A model generated the notes under the pieces. The model was not told the DNA's origin and did not search any database. It worked only from the letters and a program-made list of their open reading frames with translations. Below are positions 8,065 to 15,053 of a DNA stretch of 17,133 nt, in pieces (within the stretch, counting starts at the first letter, position 1; each line of letters opens with the position of its first letter). The DNA comes from a bacterium (GTDB lineage Bacteria > Patescibacteriota > Minisyncoccia > UBA6257 > GWB1-50-10): positions 2,270 to 19,402 of the forward strand of contig JAKAHT010000010.1 in assembly GCA_021814805.1 (NCBI GenBank), written 5' to 3'. Made by a program: the position numbers and the translations under genes.

Positions 8065-8652
8065 TTATTTTTTTAATTCTTTATACACCTTCCCGGCCTT
8101 TTTTATGGAAGGTTTTAATGTATTCATTCCTTCGTCCCAACTCGCCGGACAAACATGTCCCGGATTGGTCCTCACGAAATGCAACGCTTTTACTTTTCTC
8201 AGAATCTCTCCGGCGCTTCGCCCGATTGAATCGGAGGTTATATCGACCGCCCGGAGTATTCCGTCGGGATCGATGACAAAAGCGGCTCTTTCCGCCACTC
8301 CTTTGCTCTCGTCGTAAATACCGAGCTCTCTCGAAAGCTTACCGTTATGGTCCGCGGCCATGGGATATTTCACGCCCCTTAAGAGCTCTTCGGTTTCAAG
8401 CCAGGCCCGGTGCGTGAAGACGGTATCGGTCGATACGGCTACGATTTCAGCTTTGTATTTTTTAAATTCCGGATATCTTAATTTCATATCGGCAAGTTCT
8501 GTCGGGCAGACGAAAGTAAAATCGGCCGGATAAAAAAAGAGTACCAGCCATTTCCCCTTGAAGTCGGCATTTTTCATATGTATCACCTTTTCTTCCTGGG
8601 GCACGTAAGTCTCGAGTGAAAAGCTCGGGAACTTTTGATCAATATTAAACAT
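8065..8652 (-). CDS. Typical 2-Cys peroxiredoxin (AhpC/Prx1 type)
   Basis: A 195-residue thiol peroxidase that reduces H2O2 and organic hydroperoxides. Seen: a thioredoxin-like fold with the peroxidatic motif YPADFTFVCPTE at 41-52 (Cys49), a DTVFTHRAW helix at 76-84, Arg123-equivalent region in AERAAFVIDPDG (120-131), and the C-terminal resolving Cys168 in HVCPASW. Having both cysteines in these contexts marks the typical 2-Cys class, which works as head-to-tail dimers. No reductase (AhpF or thioredoxin reductase) is in the window. It has its own promoter 6 nt upstream of the ATG and is followed 4 nt later by GAPDH, so it probably leads a transcript through the glycolytic/pentose genes; placing GAPDH, whose active-site Cys is peroxide-sensitive, behind a peroxidase is suggestive but may be chance. 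Confidence 0.96.
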   Translation of the reverse strand: MFNIDQKFPSFSLETYVPQEEKVIHMKNADFKGKWLVLFFYPADFTFVCPTELADMKLRYPEFKKYKAEIVAVSTDTVFTHRAWLETEELLRGVKYPMAADHNGKLSRELGIYDESKGVAERAAFVIDPDGILRAVDITSDSIGRSAGEILRKVKALHFVRTNPGHVCPASWDEGMNTLKPSIKKAGKVYKELKK

Positions 8653-8658
8653 ACCTTA

Positions 8659-8686
8659 ATTCTAAAATCGGGTTACTTAGTGTCAA
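8659..8686 (-). promoter_or_regulatory. Sigma-70-type promoter of the peroxiredoxin-GAPDH transcript, predicted leaderless
   Basis: The minus strand reads a perfect -35 TTGACA (8686-8681), a 16-nt spacer, and a -10 TAGAAT (8664-8659), within the 43-bp gap after the DUF192 gene. The -10 ends 6 nt before the ATG at 8652, so a normal start site falls on or next to the A of ATG and leaves no leader. An AAGG sits directly against the ATG, too close to serve as a ribosome site. Confidence 0.7.
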
Positions 8687-8695
8687 GGATGGAAA

Positions 8696-9202
8696 TTACT
8701 GAGGGTTACTCAATATTCCGGAAGCCGGTATTAAAGGCCTCACATAAACGTTGTCTCCTATTTTAGCCTTAAGAAGAGAAATCCGCCCGGATCGTAGCTC
8801 CAAAACTTGATCAACCGGCTGAGGCGGATAATAAACTTTGAGTTTGTCATCGGAAACGCCCGGTTCCGGATTTACATTTTCGTTAAAGCCCACGATTATC
8901 CCCTTGTAAATCCAGACGATGTCTATGGGTATTTCCATTCCCTTCATCCAGAATCCGTAAGCTTCGGCCTTATTGAAAATAAAAAGCATTCCTTCGTTAA
9001 TGCCGAGCTCCGAGCGGCCGCCGAGGCCCTTGTCGCGGGCGGCTTCCGTTTTCACGACATCAGCCGTTATATACTGATCGTTTATTTTAATTTCCGCTTT
9101 CTTTTGAACTTTGTTTATCTGATCGATGTAAGGAATACTGATCGCGGCGGCTCCCAGAGCCACACCCAAGAGAACTATCAAAGCTTTTAAAAATCCGGAC
9201 AT
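8696..9202 (-). CDS. DUF192-family exported protein
   Basis: A 168-residue protein with an N-terminal hydrophobic segment at about 4-24 (signal anchor or signal peptide) and a DUF192 domain at about 35-155. Family landmarks seen: AARDKGLGGR at 54-63, GMLFIF at 71-76, FWMKGMEIPIDIVWI at 84-98, and VDQVLEL at 130-136. The family has no settled function; it is a small beta-barrel-like domain found in exported or membrane-attached proteins of many bacteria and archaea. I chose ATG 9202 over a TTG at 9208 because it gives a normal signal sequence and lies 2 nt after the methyltransferase stop. It is the second gene of the run that begins at 9678, and is followed by the peroxiredoxin promoter. Confidence 0.9.
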   Translation of the reverse strand: MSGFLKALIVLLGVALGAAAISIPYIDQINKVQKKAEIKINDQYITADVVKTEAARDKGLGGRSELGINEGMLFIFNKAEAYGFWMKGMEIPIDIVWIYKGIIVGFNENVNPEPGVSDDKLKVYYPPQPVDQVLELRSGRISLLKAKIGDNVYVRPLIPASGILSNPQ

Positions 9203-9204
9203 AG

Positions 9205-9678
9205 TCAAATTATAATCCTAAAAACCGCTATTCCGAAAGAAACGGAAACGTTCAGCGACTCTTTCTTGCCGCGCATGGGTATCTCCAAGATTTTGTCGGA
9301 ATTTTTTAGAACCGACTGAGGCAGACCCTTGACTTCATTCCCCATGACGAGCGCAATTCTATCTTTTTTGCCCGGCCTGGCTTTATGATACGGCACCGAT
9401 TTTTTTGATTGCTCGACGGCAAATATTTTATAACCCTCTTTCTTCAACCTCGAAATCGTTCGTATGGACGATTTTGAGTATTCCCACGGCACTGTTTTCT
9501 CCGCTCCGAGAGCGACCTTGGAGATTTGTGGCCTGTATTTTCCGAAAGCATCCGTCGGCTTGGGGGTAATACCGCAAAAGTATATTTTTGAAACGCCAGC
9601 GGCATCGGCCGTCCTCATGATTGATCCGACGTTATGCAAGCTTCTTATATTGTGAAGCACCGCAACTAATTCTTTCAC
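9205..9678 (-). CDS. TrmH/SpoU-family RNA 2'-O-methyltransferase
   Basis: A 157-residue SPOUT (trefoil-knot) methyltransferase that transfers a methyl from S-adenosylmethionine to a ribose 2'-hydroxyl in tRNA or rRNA. The three family motifs are visible: motif 1 HNVGSIMRTADAAGV at 15-29 with Asn16 and the catalytic Arg22; motif 2 ALVMGNEVKGLP at 109-120; motif 3 IPMRGKKESLNVSVS at 133-147. It is short and lacks an N-terminal substrate-binding domain, as in TrmL-size members, so the target nucleotide cannot be stated. The start codon is GTG (9678), placed 6 nt after a TAGAAT -10 box. It leads the long metabolic run, with the DUF192 gene beginning 2 nt beyond its stop. Confidence 0.94.
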   Translation of the reverse strand: MKELVAVLHNIRSLHNVGSIMRTADAAGVSKIYFCGITPKPTDAFGKYRPQISKVALGAEKTVPWEYSKSSIRTISRLKKEGYKIFAVEQSKKSVPYHKARPGKKDRIALVMGNEVKGLPQSVLKNSDKILEIPMRGKKESLNVSVSFGIAVFRIII

Positions 9679-9684
9679 TTAGGT

Positions 9685-9713
9685 ATTCTAAACGAAAAAC
9701 GGCTCGATATGAA
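9685..9713 (-). promoter_or_regulatory. Predicted leaderless promoter of the methyltransferase gene
   Basis: The minus strand reads TAGAAT at 9690-9685, ending 6 nt before the GTG start, the same -10 and the same spacing as at the peroxiredoxin gene. A partial -35 (TTCATA, 9713-9708) lies 17 nt upstream, inside the terminator hairpin of the preceding gene. No Shine-Dalgarno is present between. Confidence 0.5.
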
Positions 9714-9731
9714 TCGAGTCCGTTTTCTTTT
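9695..9731 (-). terminator. Rho-independent terminator after the Cys-rich gene (bidirectional)
   Basis: A hairpin with stem 9699-9708 against 9713-9723 (ACGG plus CTCGAT pairing, one bulged base, ATGA loop) is flanked by A and T runs on both sides. On the minus strand the stem is followed by TTTTTCGTTT, 22 nt past the stop of the small Cys-rich gene. The plus strand also has a T tail, so it could stop either direction. Confidence 0.85.
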
Positions 9732-9744
9732 AAAGGCGGGCAGA

Positions 9745-9963
9745 TTAAGGGGTCTTTTGCTCTTTCTTGTCTTCTTCCTTCTTAATACTGAGCTTAGGGA
9801 AATCTTCCCCGTAATTTTCACACACGCGTTTCGTCGGCGAGAGAGTTGATCCGCAAACAGGACAATTCATGTCATCAACTTCTTCCATACACCTTGCAAG
9901 CTCATCAAAGCTCAGGGGAACTTTATGATTCTTGCAATTTACATTCATACAAAAAAGATCCAT
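9745..9963 (-). CDS. Small Cys-rich, probable zinc-ribbon protein
   Basis: A 72-residue protein of unknown function. It has six cysteines: Cys5 and Cys10 in a C-x4-C knuckle, Cys25, CPVC at 34-37, and Cys48. Cys5/10 with Cys34/37 could form a four-Cys zinc ribbon; the last 15 residues are a Lys/Glu-rich tail likely to be disordered. No enzymatic motif is seen. It stands alone between two terminator-like hairpins, has a TTGACA promoter and a perfect GGAGG ribosome site, and so looks well expressed compared with its leaderless neighbours. A role in nucleic-acid or metal binding is possible but not shown. Confidence 0.8.
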   Translation of the reverse strand: MDLFCMNVNCKNHKVPLSFDELARCMEEVDDMNCPVCGSTLSPTKRVCENYGEDFPKLSIKKEEDKKEQKTP

Positions 9964-9969
9964 TAAAAA

Positions 9970-9974
9970 CCTCC
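9970..9974 (-). promoter_or_regulatory. Strong Shine-Dalgarno of the Cys-rich gene
   Basis: The minus strand reads GGGAGG with GGAGG at 9974-9970, leaving exactly 6 nt to the ATG at 9963. It is the only textbook Shine-Dalgarno before a minus-strand gene in the window, and fixes this start. Confidence 0.85.
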
Positions 9975-10017
9975 CGGGTTTTTGTTTAAAAAAATGTTAA
10001 TTGCTTAAGCTGAAAAT

Positions 10018-10046
10018 AGACTAACATATAAAATACATTTTGTCAA
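10018..10046 (-). promoter_or_regulatory. Predicted promoter of the Cys-rich gene
   Basis: The minus strand reads a perfect -35 TTGACA (10046-10041), a 17-nt spacer and a TAGTCT -10 (10023-10018). This gives a leader of about 50 nt carrying the strong ribosome site. Spacing is ideal; the -10 matches consensus at four of six positions at most. Confidence 0.6.
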
Positions 10047-10056
10047 TATACACGCT

Positions 10057-10071
10057 TCCCGACATCGCACG
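10057..10071. repeat. Copy 1 of a dispersed inverted repeat
   Basis: The 15-mer TCCCGACATCGCACG here is the exact reverse complement of 15717-15731. Reading outward the match continues with one mismatch and three more identical bases (GCG), about 19 of 21 in all. Both copies are intergenic: this one lies just upstream of the promoter of the Cys-rich gene. Function unknown. Confidence 0.6.
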
Positions 10072-10103
10072 TTTCTGTGGATAATTTCACAACCATAAAG
10101 CAG

Positions 10104-10131
10104 AATCCGACTAGCCTTAGGCAGTCGGATT
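10104..10131. other. Strong inverted repeat (hairpin 1 of the intergenic cluster)
   Basis: A perfect 9-bp stem (10104-10112 against 10123-10131, AATCCGACT/AGTCGGATT) encloses a 10-nt loop that can itself pair GCC with GGC. No U tract follows on either strand, so it is not a simple terminator. It may be the 5' or 3' flank of the structured RNA described for this gap, or a protein-binding inverted repeat. Confidence 0.65.
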
Positions 10132-10133
10132 TG

Positions 10134-10176
10134 AAAAAATTGGCTCGGGACGAGAAAAGGAAGAATTTCCCGAGCC
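10134..10176 (-). terminator. Probable intrinsic terminator (helix 2 plus U tract)
   Basis: On the minus strand the 9-bp GC-rich stem (10176-10168 with 10150-10142) is followed after AA by six T residues (10139-10134). The 17-nt loop is longer than usual. It could end the secreted-protein operon, whose stop is about 200 nt upstream, or a separate minus-strand RNA begun at about 10322. Confidence 0.6.
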
Positions 10177-10342
10177 ACCGGCAGGTACAGGGAGTTATGG
10201 ATCAGAAAATCTCTCGGGGGTAGCCACGTATATTAAGCCGTCGTATCCAGATATATTTAGGAGGTCCGTGGCGCCCCCGAGCCCTGAGAGGTAAGTAGTA
10301 TAAAAATGTGACAAAAAAACTTACTAATACTTTACCACCTCT
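10134..10342. ncRNA. Candidate structured RNA of unknown family, strand unresolved
   Basis: A 390-bp gap without a gene holds a set of strong helices in a row. Helix 2 is 10142-10150 with 10168-10176 (9 bp, GGCTCGGGA). Helix 3 pairs 10213-10220 with 10274-10281 (CTCGGGGG/CCCCCGAG) and continues, after a small internal loop, 10223-10228 with 10267-10272 (GCCACG/CGTGGC). CAGGG at 10188-10192 can pair CCCTG at 10282-10286, closing helix 3 in a larger domain. Two further matches cross it and could be pseudoknots: CGGC 10179-10182 with GCCG 10237-10240, and TGGAT 10198-10202 with ATCCA 10245-10249. A weak AT-rich hairpin lies at 10287-10342. For the minus strand speak a TTGACA promoter at 10357 and a U6 tract after helix 2; for the plus strand speaks the A/G-rich make-up of the unpaired loops. 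I could not assign it to tmRNA, RNase P, SRP or 6S RNA by eye. Confidence 0.55.
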
Positions 10343-10357
10343 GCTTTACTGTGTCAA
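10329..10357 (-). promoter_or_regulatory. Possible promoter at the stop codon of the secreted-protein gene
   Basis: The minus strand reads a perfect TTGACA (10357-10352) whose TGA is the stop codon of the giant secreted protein, a 17-nt spacer and TAAAGT (10334-10329). It would start an RNA near 10322 running through helices 3 and 2 to the U tract, about 185 nt. The -10 is only a partial match. Confidence 0.4.
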
Positions 10358-13300
10358 AAATTGGAAAATACTGTTTCCGAGCCGTTTTTTAGAGTGAATA
10401 TGGCGTTTTTAAAGTCTGGTCCGCTGAAATTCCCTTGGGCTAAATTATCATTCCGGCCGTAAAATTTAACGAATCCTTCTGGGAAGTTCATGTAGTAAGT
10501 CCACCTATATTTTCTGTTTGAATATAAAATGGCAGAAGAATTATTGAACATAAAAGGAACTTCTCCAGCACAGGCATAACCTCTTGCGGAGTACGGTCCG
10601 CTTTGTCCGTCGCCTTGGTTTAAATCTGACTCAGCTATAACAACCGGCTGGCCGGAAGAAATATCTTCTATTTTAACGAAACAAGCCAAAGCGTTCGGAT
10701 TGGCAGCGGGCGTTTGGAAATCTTTAGAAAAAATAGTTACCGAGTTTATTGGTGAATTTTCATTCAACGCAAATTCCTGACTCACCGAATTATACTTAAC
10801 GCTTAATGTATAGGGAGAAAAAGTTTGAGGGAATTCCCAATAAGTCGAATATTCTTCAGACTTCAGTCCGGTATCGTCCATCGCCCGGACGCCTATTTTA
10901 TATCTGTTCGGAAATGAAATTGGTACGTTGACCGAGGTAGCATTTCCTGATCCAGTCCATTCATCTTCCTTAAAATCAGCTAAGTTGGTTATGTTGTATT
11001 CGTAAACAATAGCCGAGTCCAGAGAATCAAGATCGGTAGAAGTTGACCATGACAAATTCAAGTTTAAGCCAAATCTGTCGAAATTTATTGAATTTATGAC
11101 GGGTTTAGTTGGTTTTTGTGGAATTGAGACATCTACCTCGTCTCCATTATCCCCTTCCATAAATAAAAATGGAAAGAAACTGTAGTAATTAAAAACTTTT
11201 CCTGTATCTGTAATAAAAGCATTGCTCATGGCTCTGCCAACATCATTGATACCAAGCAACACAACGCTTCTATTCTGATAATCTTGATAAGTATCGAGCC
11301 GATAATAAGAAAACGGATTTAATTTTATGTTTAAATTTTCAATTCGTACATTTTTTACCTTATCGGTAAAGGGAGCATTATCTGACAAGGTAAATGATGA
11401 TAATTCTTTAGTATAATTAAAATCCTCAAATTCTTTGAGATACACATGGGAAGCATAAAATTCCGGTCTATCCACGAATCCTCTTAAAGTCAGCGATCTT
11501 AATATTCCGGAAAAACCTCGGCCCAGCTCATACCAATTGTCGGAAAAACTGCTTCCTAAAGAAACTGAATTTAATACATTTTCAGAATAAATTATCGGCA
11601 TTAAAGAAGGAAAAGGAGTATTAACCTCCATTAACTCCTTACCAGAAGGCATGTTGTCTCTGTCATAAGCAATGGCATAAAAATGGTAATTTTTATTTAT
11701 TTCTTCCAAAGAATAATTGAAAGAAAGTGAGGTCGTAGAAACGATTTCCACGGCAGTCGATGAGGATATCTCTTTAAAAATTTTATAACTTATCCCCGAA
11801 GGAGAATCTGTCGAATCCCTGGATACTCGCCAAGAGAATTTAACCATCATGTTCTCAAAATCATATTCAGCTATCGACGTTTTACCGATAGGAGGGGTCA
11901 CATTCCAAGGTGCCACTCTCGGCTCCTCAAGGCTTTGGGAATTTTGAGGAAAAGAAATATGCCTTGTTTCGAAATCAGACGAACTATTGTGGGTATCACA
12001 GCTGTTATTCAGAAATTCCCCTTCTCCCCCAGGAACCGACGATAAACACTGTCCGCCACTGTAAGCCTTCCTTTCTAAACTAAATCCACCGTGAGGAACT
12101 TGATTTGAAGACATACCGGCAAACAAATTGCTTTCACCATAAATAATCTTATCCACAATATTTGTTTCATCGAATGACGTAATTTCGGTGGTAGTGGATA
12201 CTAAAAAAATTGCTCCTCCAGAAGCACCTCCCGATAAAGAAAAAGATCTGTAATATAAGTCGGGCGTGGTGGTTCCAGCATAACCATCGTCTCCGGAATT
12301 ACTTAAACTCCTGGCTAATAGAAAAAATTTCTTCGGTTTTACCGAACTTCCGGAATCAAAACTTTTTTTGAAAGTGGTTGAACTTGAAAACTCGCTCGAG
12401 CCTCCGCTCACATACTGAAGCGACCATCCACTAAGACTTATATCCGCATTGGTAGGGTTATAAATTTCTATAAACTCATCTCCAGCATCATCTATGCCTC
12501 CGACCTGAACCTCACTAATAACAAGATGATTTGCTTCAAGTCCTGGCGTAGGATTATTGTTTTCATTTCCACCGCCACCGCTATTTTCTCCAACAATGGT
12601 TTGATCCATAACATTATCGGCTCCGGGAGTGGGCTTTGACCATGTCCATTCCCCTTGGATCAGTTGCAATGAATTACCATCACCCGATGCTCCGGTGGTT
12701 GATGAATATGTAATAGCGCCGAACACAGAAGATCCCAACTTTAAAGAAACCGTCTCATAGGAATTATTCAATGTAAAAGATGCCGAAAAGACATTCCCAT
12801 GGAAATTAGGAAAATCAGCAGAAAACGTTCCAGCGTCATTCGAAATGACAGCATAACCTCCGGAGGGTATGGCAGCAGTACCATGTTCCAAAGATAAGTT
12901 ATGCCCTATGCCATTTTCAACGAATTTTAAACTGCTGAAATCGACTGTTGTTGTACCGTTGTTTTTCACCTCCACCCATTCATGGCCGACATCTGATCCG
13001 GGATAATCATACATAATCTCATCGATCATCACATTCGGAATTTCGCTCTCCTGAGATTGGTTGTTGCTGTTTCCGGGATTATAAACAACGGCTTGGTTTT
13101 GGTCTGGAAAATAAGCCGGTCCGCTCGGAGACTTGGGAGTACCGAAAACTGAACCGTTGAAGCTCCCGGAAGTGTACCAAGAAAAATCATCTTTTCTTTC
13201 CATTGTTCGCCTCAAAGAAGAATCCCCAGCCGGCCATTCGGAATCAGCCAAAACTTTATCTATCAGACGGCAGTTGGCATCAAGAATTTCGAGCCCGTCA

Positions 13301-15051
13301 TCAGAATTAGAAATACCGCCGGAATATATAAAATCGGCCGGTATGTTGGGCACCGAATTGTCGTCAGTTCTTTCTAACAAATAAAAGCTCCATGGCGAGA
13401 TTTTCGCACCGGTCGGAAGAATAATCTTGACACTTTCCTTCTTATTAATTATCTGCCAGCCCGATATATCGACTGGCGAACCGCTCATATTTTTTAACTC
13501 AATCCACTCATCCGAAGAATTCAATGAATGGGATTCACTGCCGCCCATCCAAGCGATTTCATTAAAAATGACCTGAGTGTGGGTTGGAACGCCATTTGAA
13601 TCAAACAAACATTTTTGCTGACCGATTATCTGCTTAGTAGTCGTGGAATTTAATGGGGGTACCGGAGGGCCGGAACTGGAAACGGTCGTAGTACTTATTT
13701 TATTTATTTCCGAAACGACGGAATAAACAATCTTATCACTTGTCGCTCCGTTCTCTCCGTCAACCGCATAATAAACGTAGTTTCCCAAGGCCGCATTTAA
13801 AGGAATTGTGTAAATATTTTCAAACGATCCGGCAGCATCGGCCGTAACCGGCACGTTTACAATTTTCCCGCCGGGCAGTTCAAAGATCATGGATATGCGG
13901 CCGGATACCGTGAAATTACGCCCTGCTTCGATTATTTTTTCACCCAGTTTAACTATTGACCTGTCTGTAAAAACTATGGGTTTGGAAACGTCAATCTCAT
14001 CAATCTCATTAATCTTATCGGCTCCAGTTATTGTACTATTAACCTCCTCCACTCCGGCTGCTTCTGCTTTTTTAAAAAACAAATCCAAAACGCCGGCTGT
14101 ATACTGGACCGCCTTGGTAGAAAGTAATGACCAATAAGATTTCAAGATATCGCTATCGTCCGTGGTAGCTGTTATAGATTTAACGTCGAATAATAAACCT
14201 AAAATAGAGTTTTTCTTTAATAATGGATATTCGCTACCTTCAGTGTGACCCATTACATAGTACTTGCCGCCTTTAACTTCCAAATCAGACATATCCGCCG
14301 CCGGCATATCATACCCGCTCTGCAAACCTATGGTGTCACGGCTGTAAAAATTGTTGTTCGAATAGGTCGCTATGCCGTCAAAAAGAGAATTGAGGCTATC
14401 GGAAACAACAAGATTCTTGTTGGAAAGTCTGGTATTTAATTCCGTGTCGGGATTCTTGACAGTGAATCTGCCAGACCAATCCTCATAAGGGCTACCGCTT
14501 GCGTGAGGATCGTTTCTTGTATGATCCGGAACGCTTGAGTCTTCCATTAAATGCAATATATGGCCGAGAGCGAACATCGCTTCTTCCTTTTTTCCTTCCT
14601 TATAAAGTTCTACTGCTTTTTGCCAGGTGAAGTCCGACTCGGTCGAAATATTGCTTATTTTCTTTTTCTCTATAGCCGACAGTATTGAAGCTATGGTCGA
14701 CTGTATTTTATATATTACGGAATTTTGGTTTTTACCATCTTCGGCCCAATTTTTTGAGGACTCCCATTTGCCGGCAATATTTATCGGATCTATCGTCGTA
14801 TCGTACGTAAGACCTCTATTGAATACCGGATCATAAAAGTGATTCAGCCACCTCGGTATATCATCCTCTCTTAAAGCTCCGTCAATTAAATAATTTTTTA
14901 GTTCAACTGGAAATTTATTGCCGTCTGATTTTTTATTATAGAAATCAATGGACTGCTCAGTTAAAAATCCGTGCGTACCGGCGTTATAGGCTGACACACT
15001 CGGTACCAAAACAAAAAATCCGGCTATGAAAATTGGTATTAAATATTTCAT
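10354..15051 (-). CDS. Giant secreted protein: zinc-dependent phospholipase C/S1-P1 nuclease-fold domain, three lamin-tail domains, FN3-like modules
   Basis: A 1565-residue exported protein. Numbering from ATG 15051: signal peptide 1-21, cut probably after VSA to leave Tyr22. Residues 22-330 resemble zinc-dependent phospholipase C and the related S1/P1 nuclease fold: His27, Asp63/64, His71, then GHILHLMEDSSVPDHT at 163-178 with the exact H-x3-D-x5-H spacing (His167, Asp171, His177), and PHASGSPYEDW at 182-192 (Glu190). An Ig-like stretch follows at about 360-450, lamin-tail domains at about 493-642, 672-814 and 840-1001 (each with an xDEWIEL/HEWVEV/DEFIEI strand), FN3-like modules at about 1048-1147 and 1314-1408, and an unrecognised beta-rich C-terminus. 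There is no LPXTG or C-terminal membrane helix. The frame opens 8 codons earlier at a TTG, but the ATG fits the signal peptide and lies 2 nt after the upstream stop. Phospholipase versus nuclease activity cannot be decided from sequence. Confidence 0.9.
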   Translation of the reverse strand: MKYLIPIFIAGFFVLVPSVSAYNAGTHGFLTEQSIDFYNKKSDGNKFPVELKNYLIDGALREDDIPRWLNHFYDPVFNRGLTYDTTIDPINIAGKWESSKNWAEDGKNQNSVIYKIQSTIASILSAIEKKKISNISTESDFTWQKAVELYKEGKKEEAMFALGHILHLMEDSSVPDHTRNDPHASGSPYEDWSGRFTVKNPDTELNTRLSNKNLVVSDSLNSLFDGIATYSNNNFYSRDTIGLQSGYDMPAADMSDLEVKGGKYYVMGHTEGSEYPLLKKNSILGLLFDVKSITATTDDSDILKSYWSLLSTKAVQYTAGVLDLFFKKAEAAGVEEVNSTITGADKINEIDEIDVSKPIVFTDRSIVKLGEKIIEAGRNFTVSGRISMIFELPGGKIVNVPVTADAAGSFENIYTIPLNAALGNYVYYAVDGENGATSDKIVYSVVSEINKISTTTVSSSGPPVPPLNSTTTKQIIGQQKCLFDSNGVPTHTQVIFNEIAWMGGSESHSLNSSDEWIELKNMSGSPVDISGWQIINKKESVKIILPTGAKISPWSFYLLERTDDNSVPNIPADFIYSGGISNSDDGLEILDANCRLIDKVLADSEWPAGDSSLRRTMERKDDFSWYTSGSFNGSVFGTPKSPSGPAYFPDQNQAVVYNPGNSNNQSQESEIPNVMIDEIMYDYPGSDVGHEWVEVKNNGTTTVDFSSLKFVENGIGHNLSLEHGTAAIPSGGYAVISNDAGTFSADFPNFHGNVFSASFTLNNSYETVSLKLGSSVFGAITYSSTTGASGDGNSLQLIQGEWTWSKPTPGADNVMDQTIVGENSGGGGNENNNPTPGLEANHLVISEVQVGGIDDAGDEFIEIYNPTNADISLSGWSLQYVSGGSSEFSSSTTFKKSFDSGSSVKPKKFFLLARSLSNSGDDGYAGTTTPDLYYRSFSLSGGASGGAIFLVSTTTEITSFDETNIVDKIIYGESNLFAGMSSNQVPHGGFSLERKAYSGGQCLSSVPGGEGEFLNNSCDTHNSSSDFETRHISFPQNSQSLEEPRVAPWNVTPPIGKTSIAEYDFENMMVKFSWRVSRDSTDSPSGISYKIFKEISSSTAVEIVSTTSLSFNYSLEEINKNYHFYAIAYDRDNMPSGKELMEVNTPFPSLMPIIYSENVLNSVSLGSSFSDNWYELGRGFSGILRSLTLRGFVDRPEFYASHVYLKEFEDFNYTKELSSFTLSDNAPFTDKVKNVRIENLNIKLNPFSYYRLDTYQDYQNRSVVLLGINDVGRAMSNAFITDTGKVFNYYSFFPFLFMEGDNGDEVDVSIPQKPTKPVINSINFDRFGLNLNLSWSTSTDLDSLDSAIVYEYNITNLADFKEDEWTGSGNATSVNVPISFPNRYKIGVRAMDDTGLKSEEYSTYWEFPQTFSPYTLSVKYNSVSQEFALNENSPINSVTIFSKDFQTPAANPNALACFVKIEDISSGQPVVIAESDLNQGDGQSGPYSARGYACAGEVPFMFNNSSAILYSNRKYRWTYYMNFPEGFVKFYGRNDNLAQGNFSGPDFKNAIFTLKNGSETVFSNF

Positions 15052-15053
15052 AG

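Noticed and set aside
10134..10342. tmRNA, RNase P RNA, SRP RNA or 6S RNA
   Set aside because: No tRNA-like acceptor/T-loop, no conserved RNase P segments, no SRP apical GGAA/AGCAG loop, and no single long 6S-type rod could be made out on either strand.
10354..15051. Cell-wall sorting signal or C-terminal membrane anchor on the giant protein
   Set aside because: The C-terminus ends in beta-rich sequence with no LPXTG-like motif, hydrophobic helix or basic tail.
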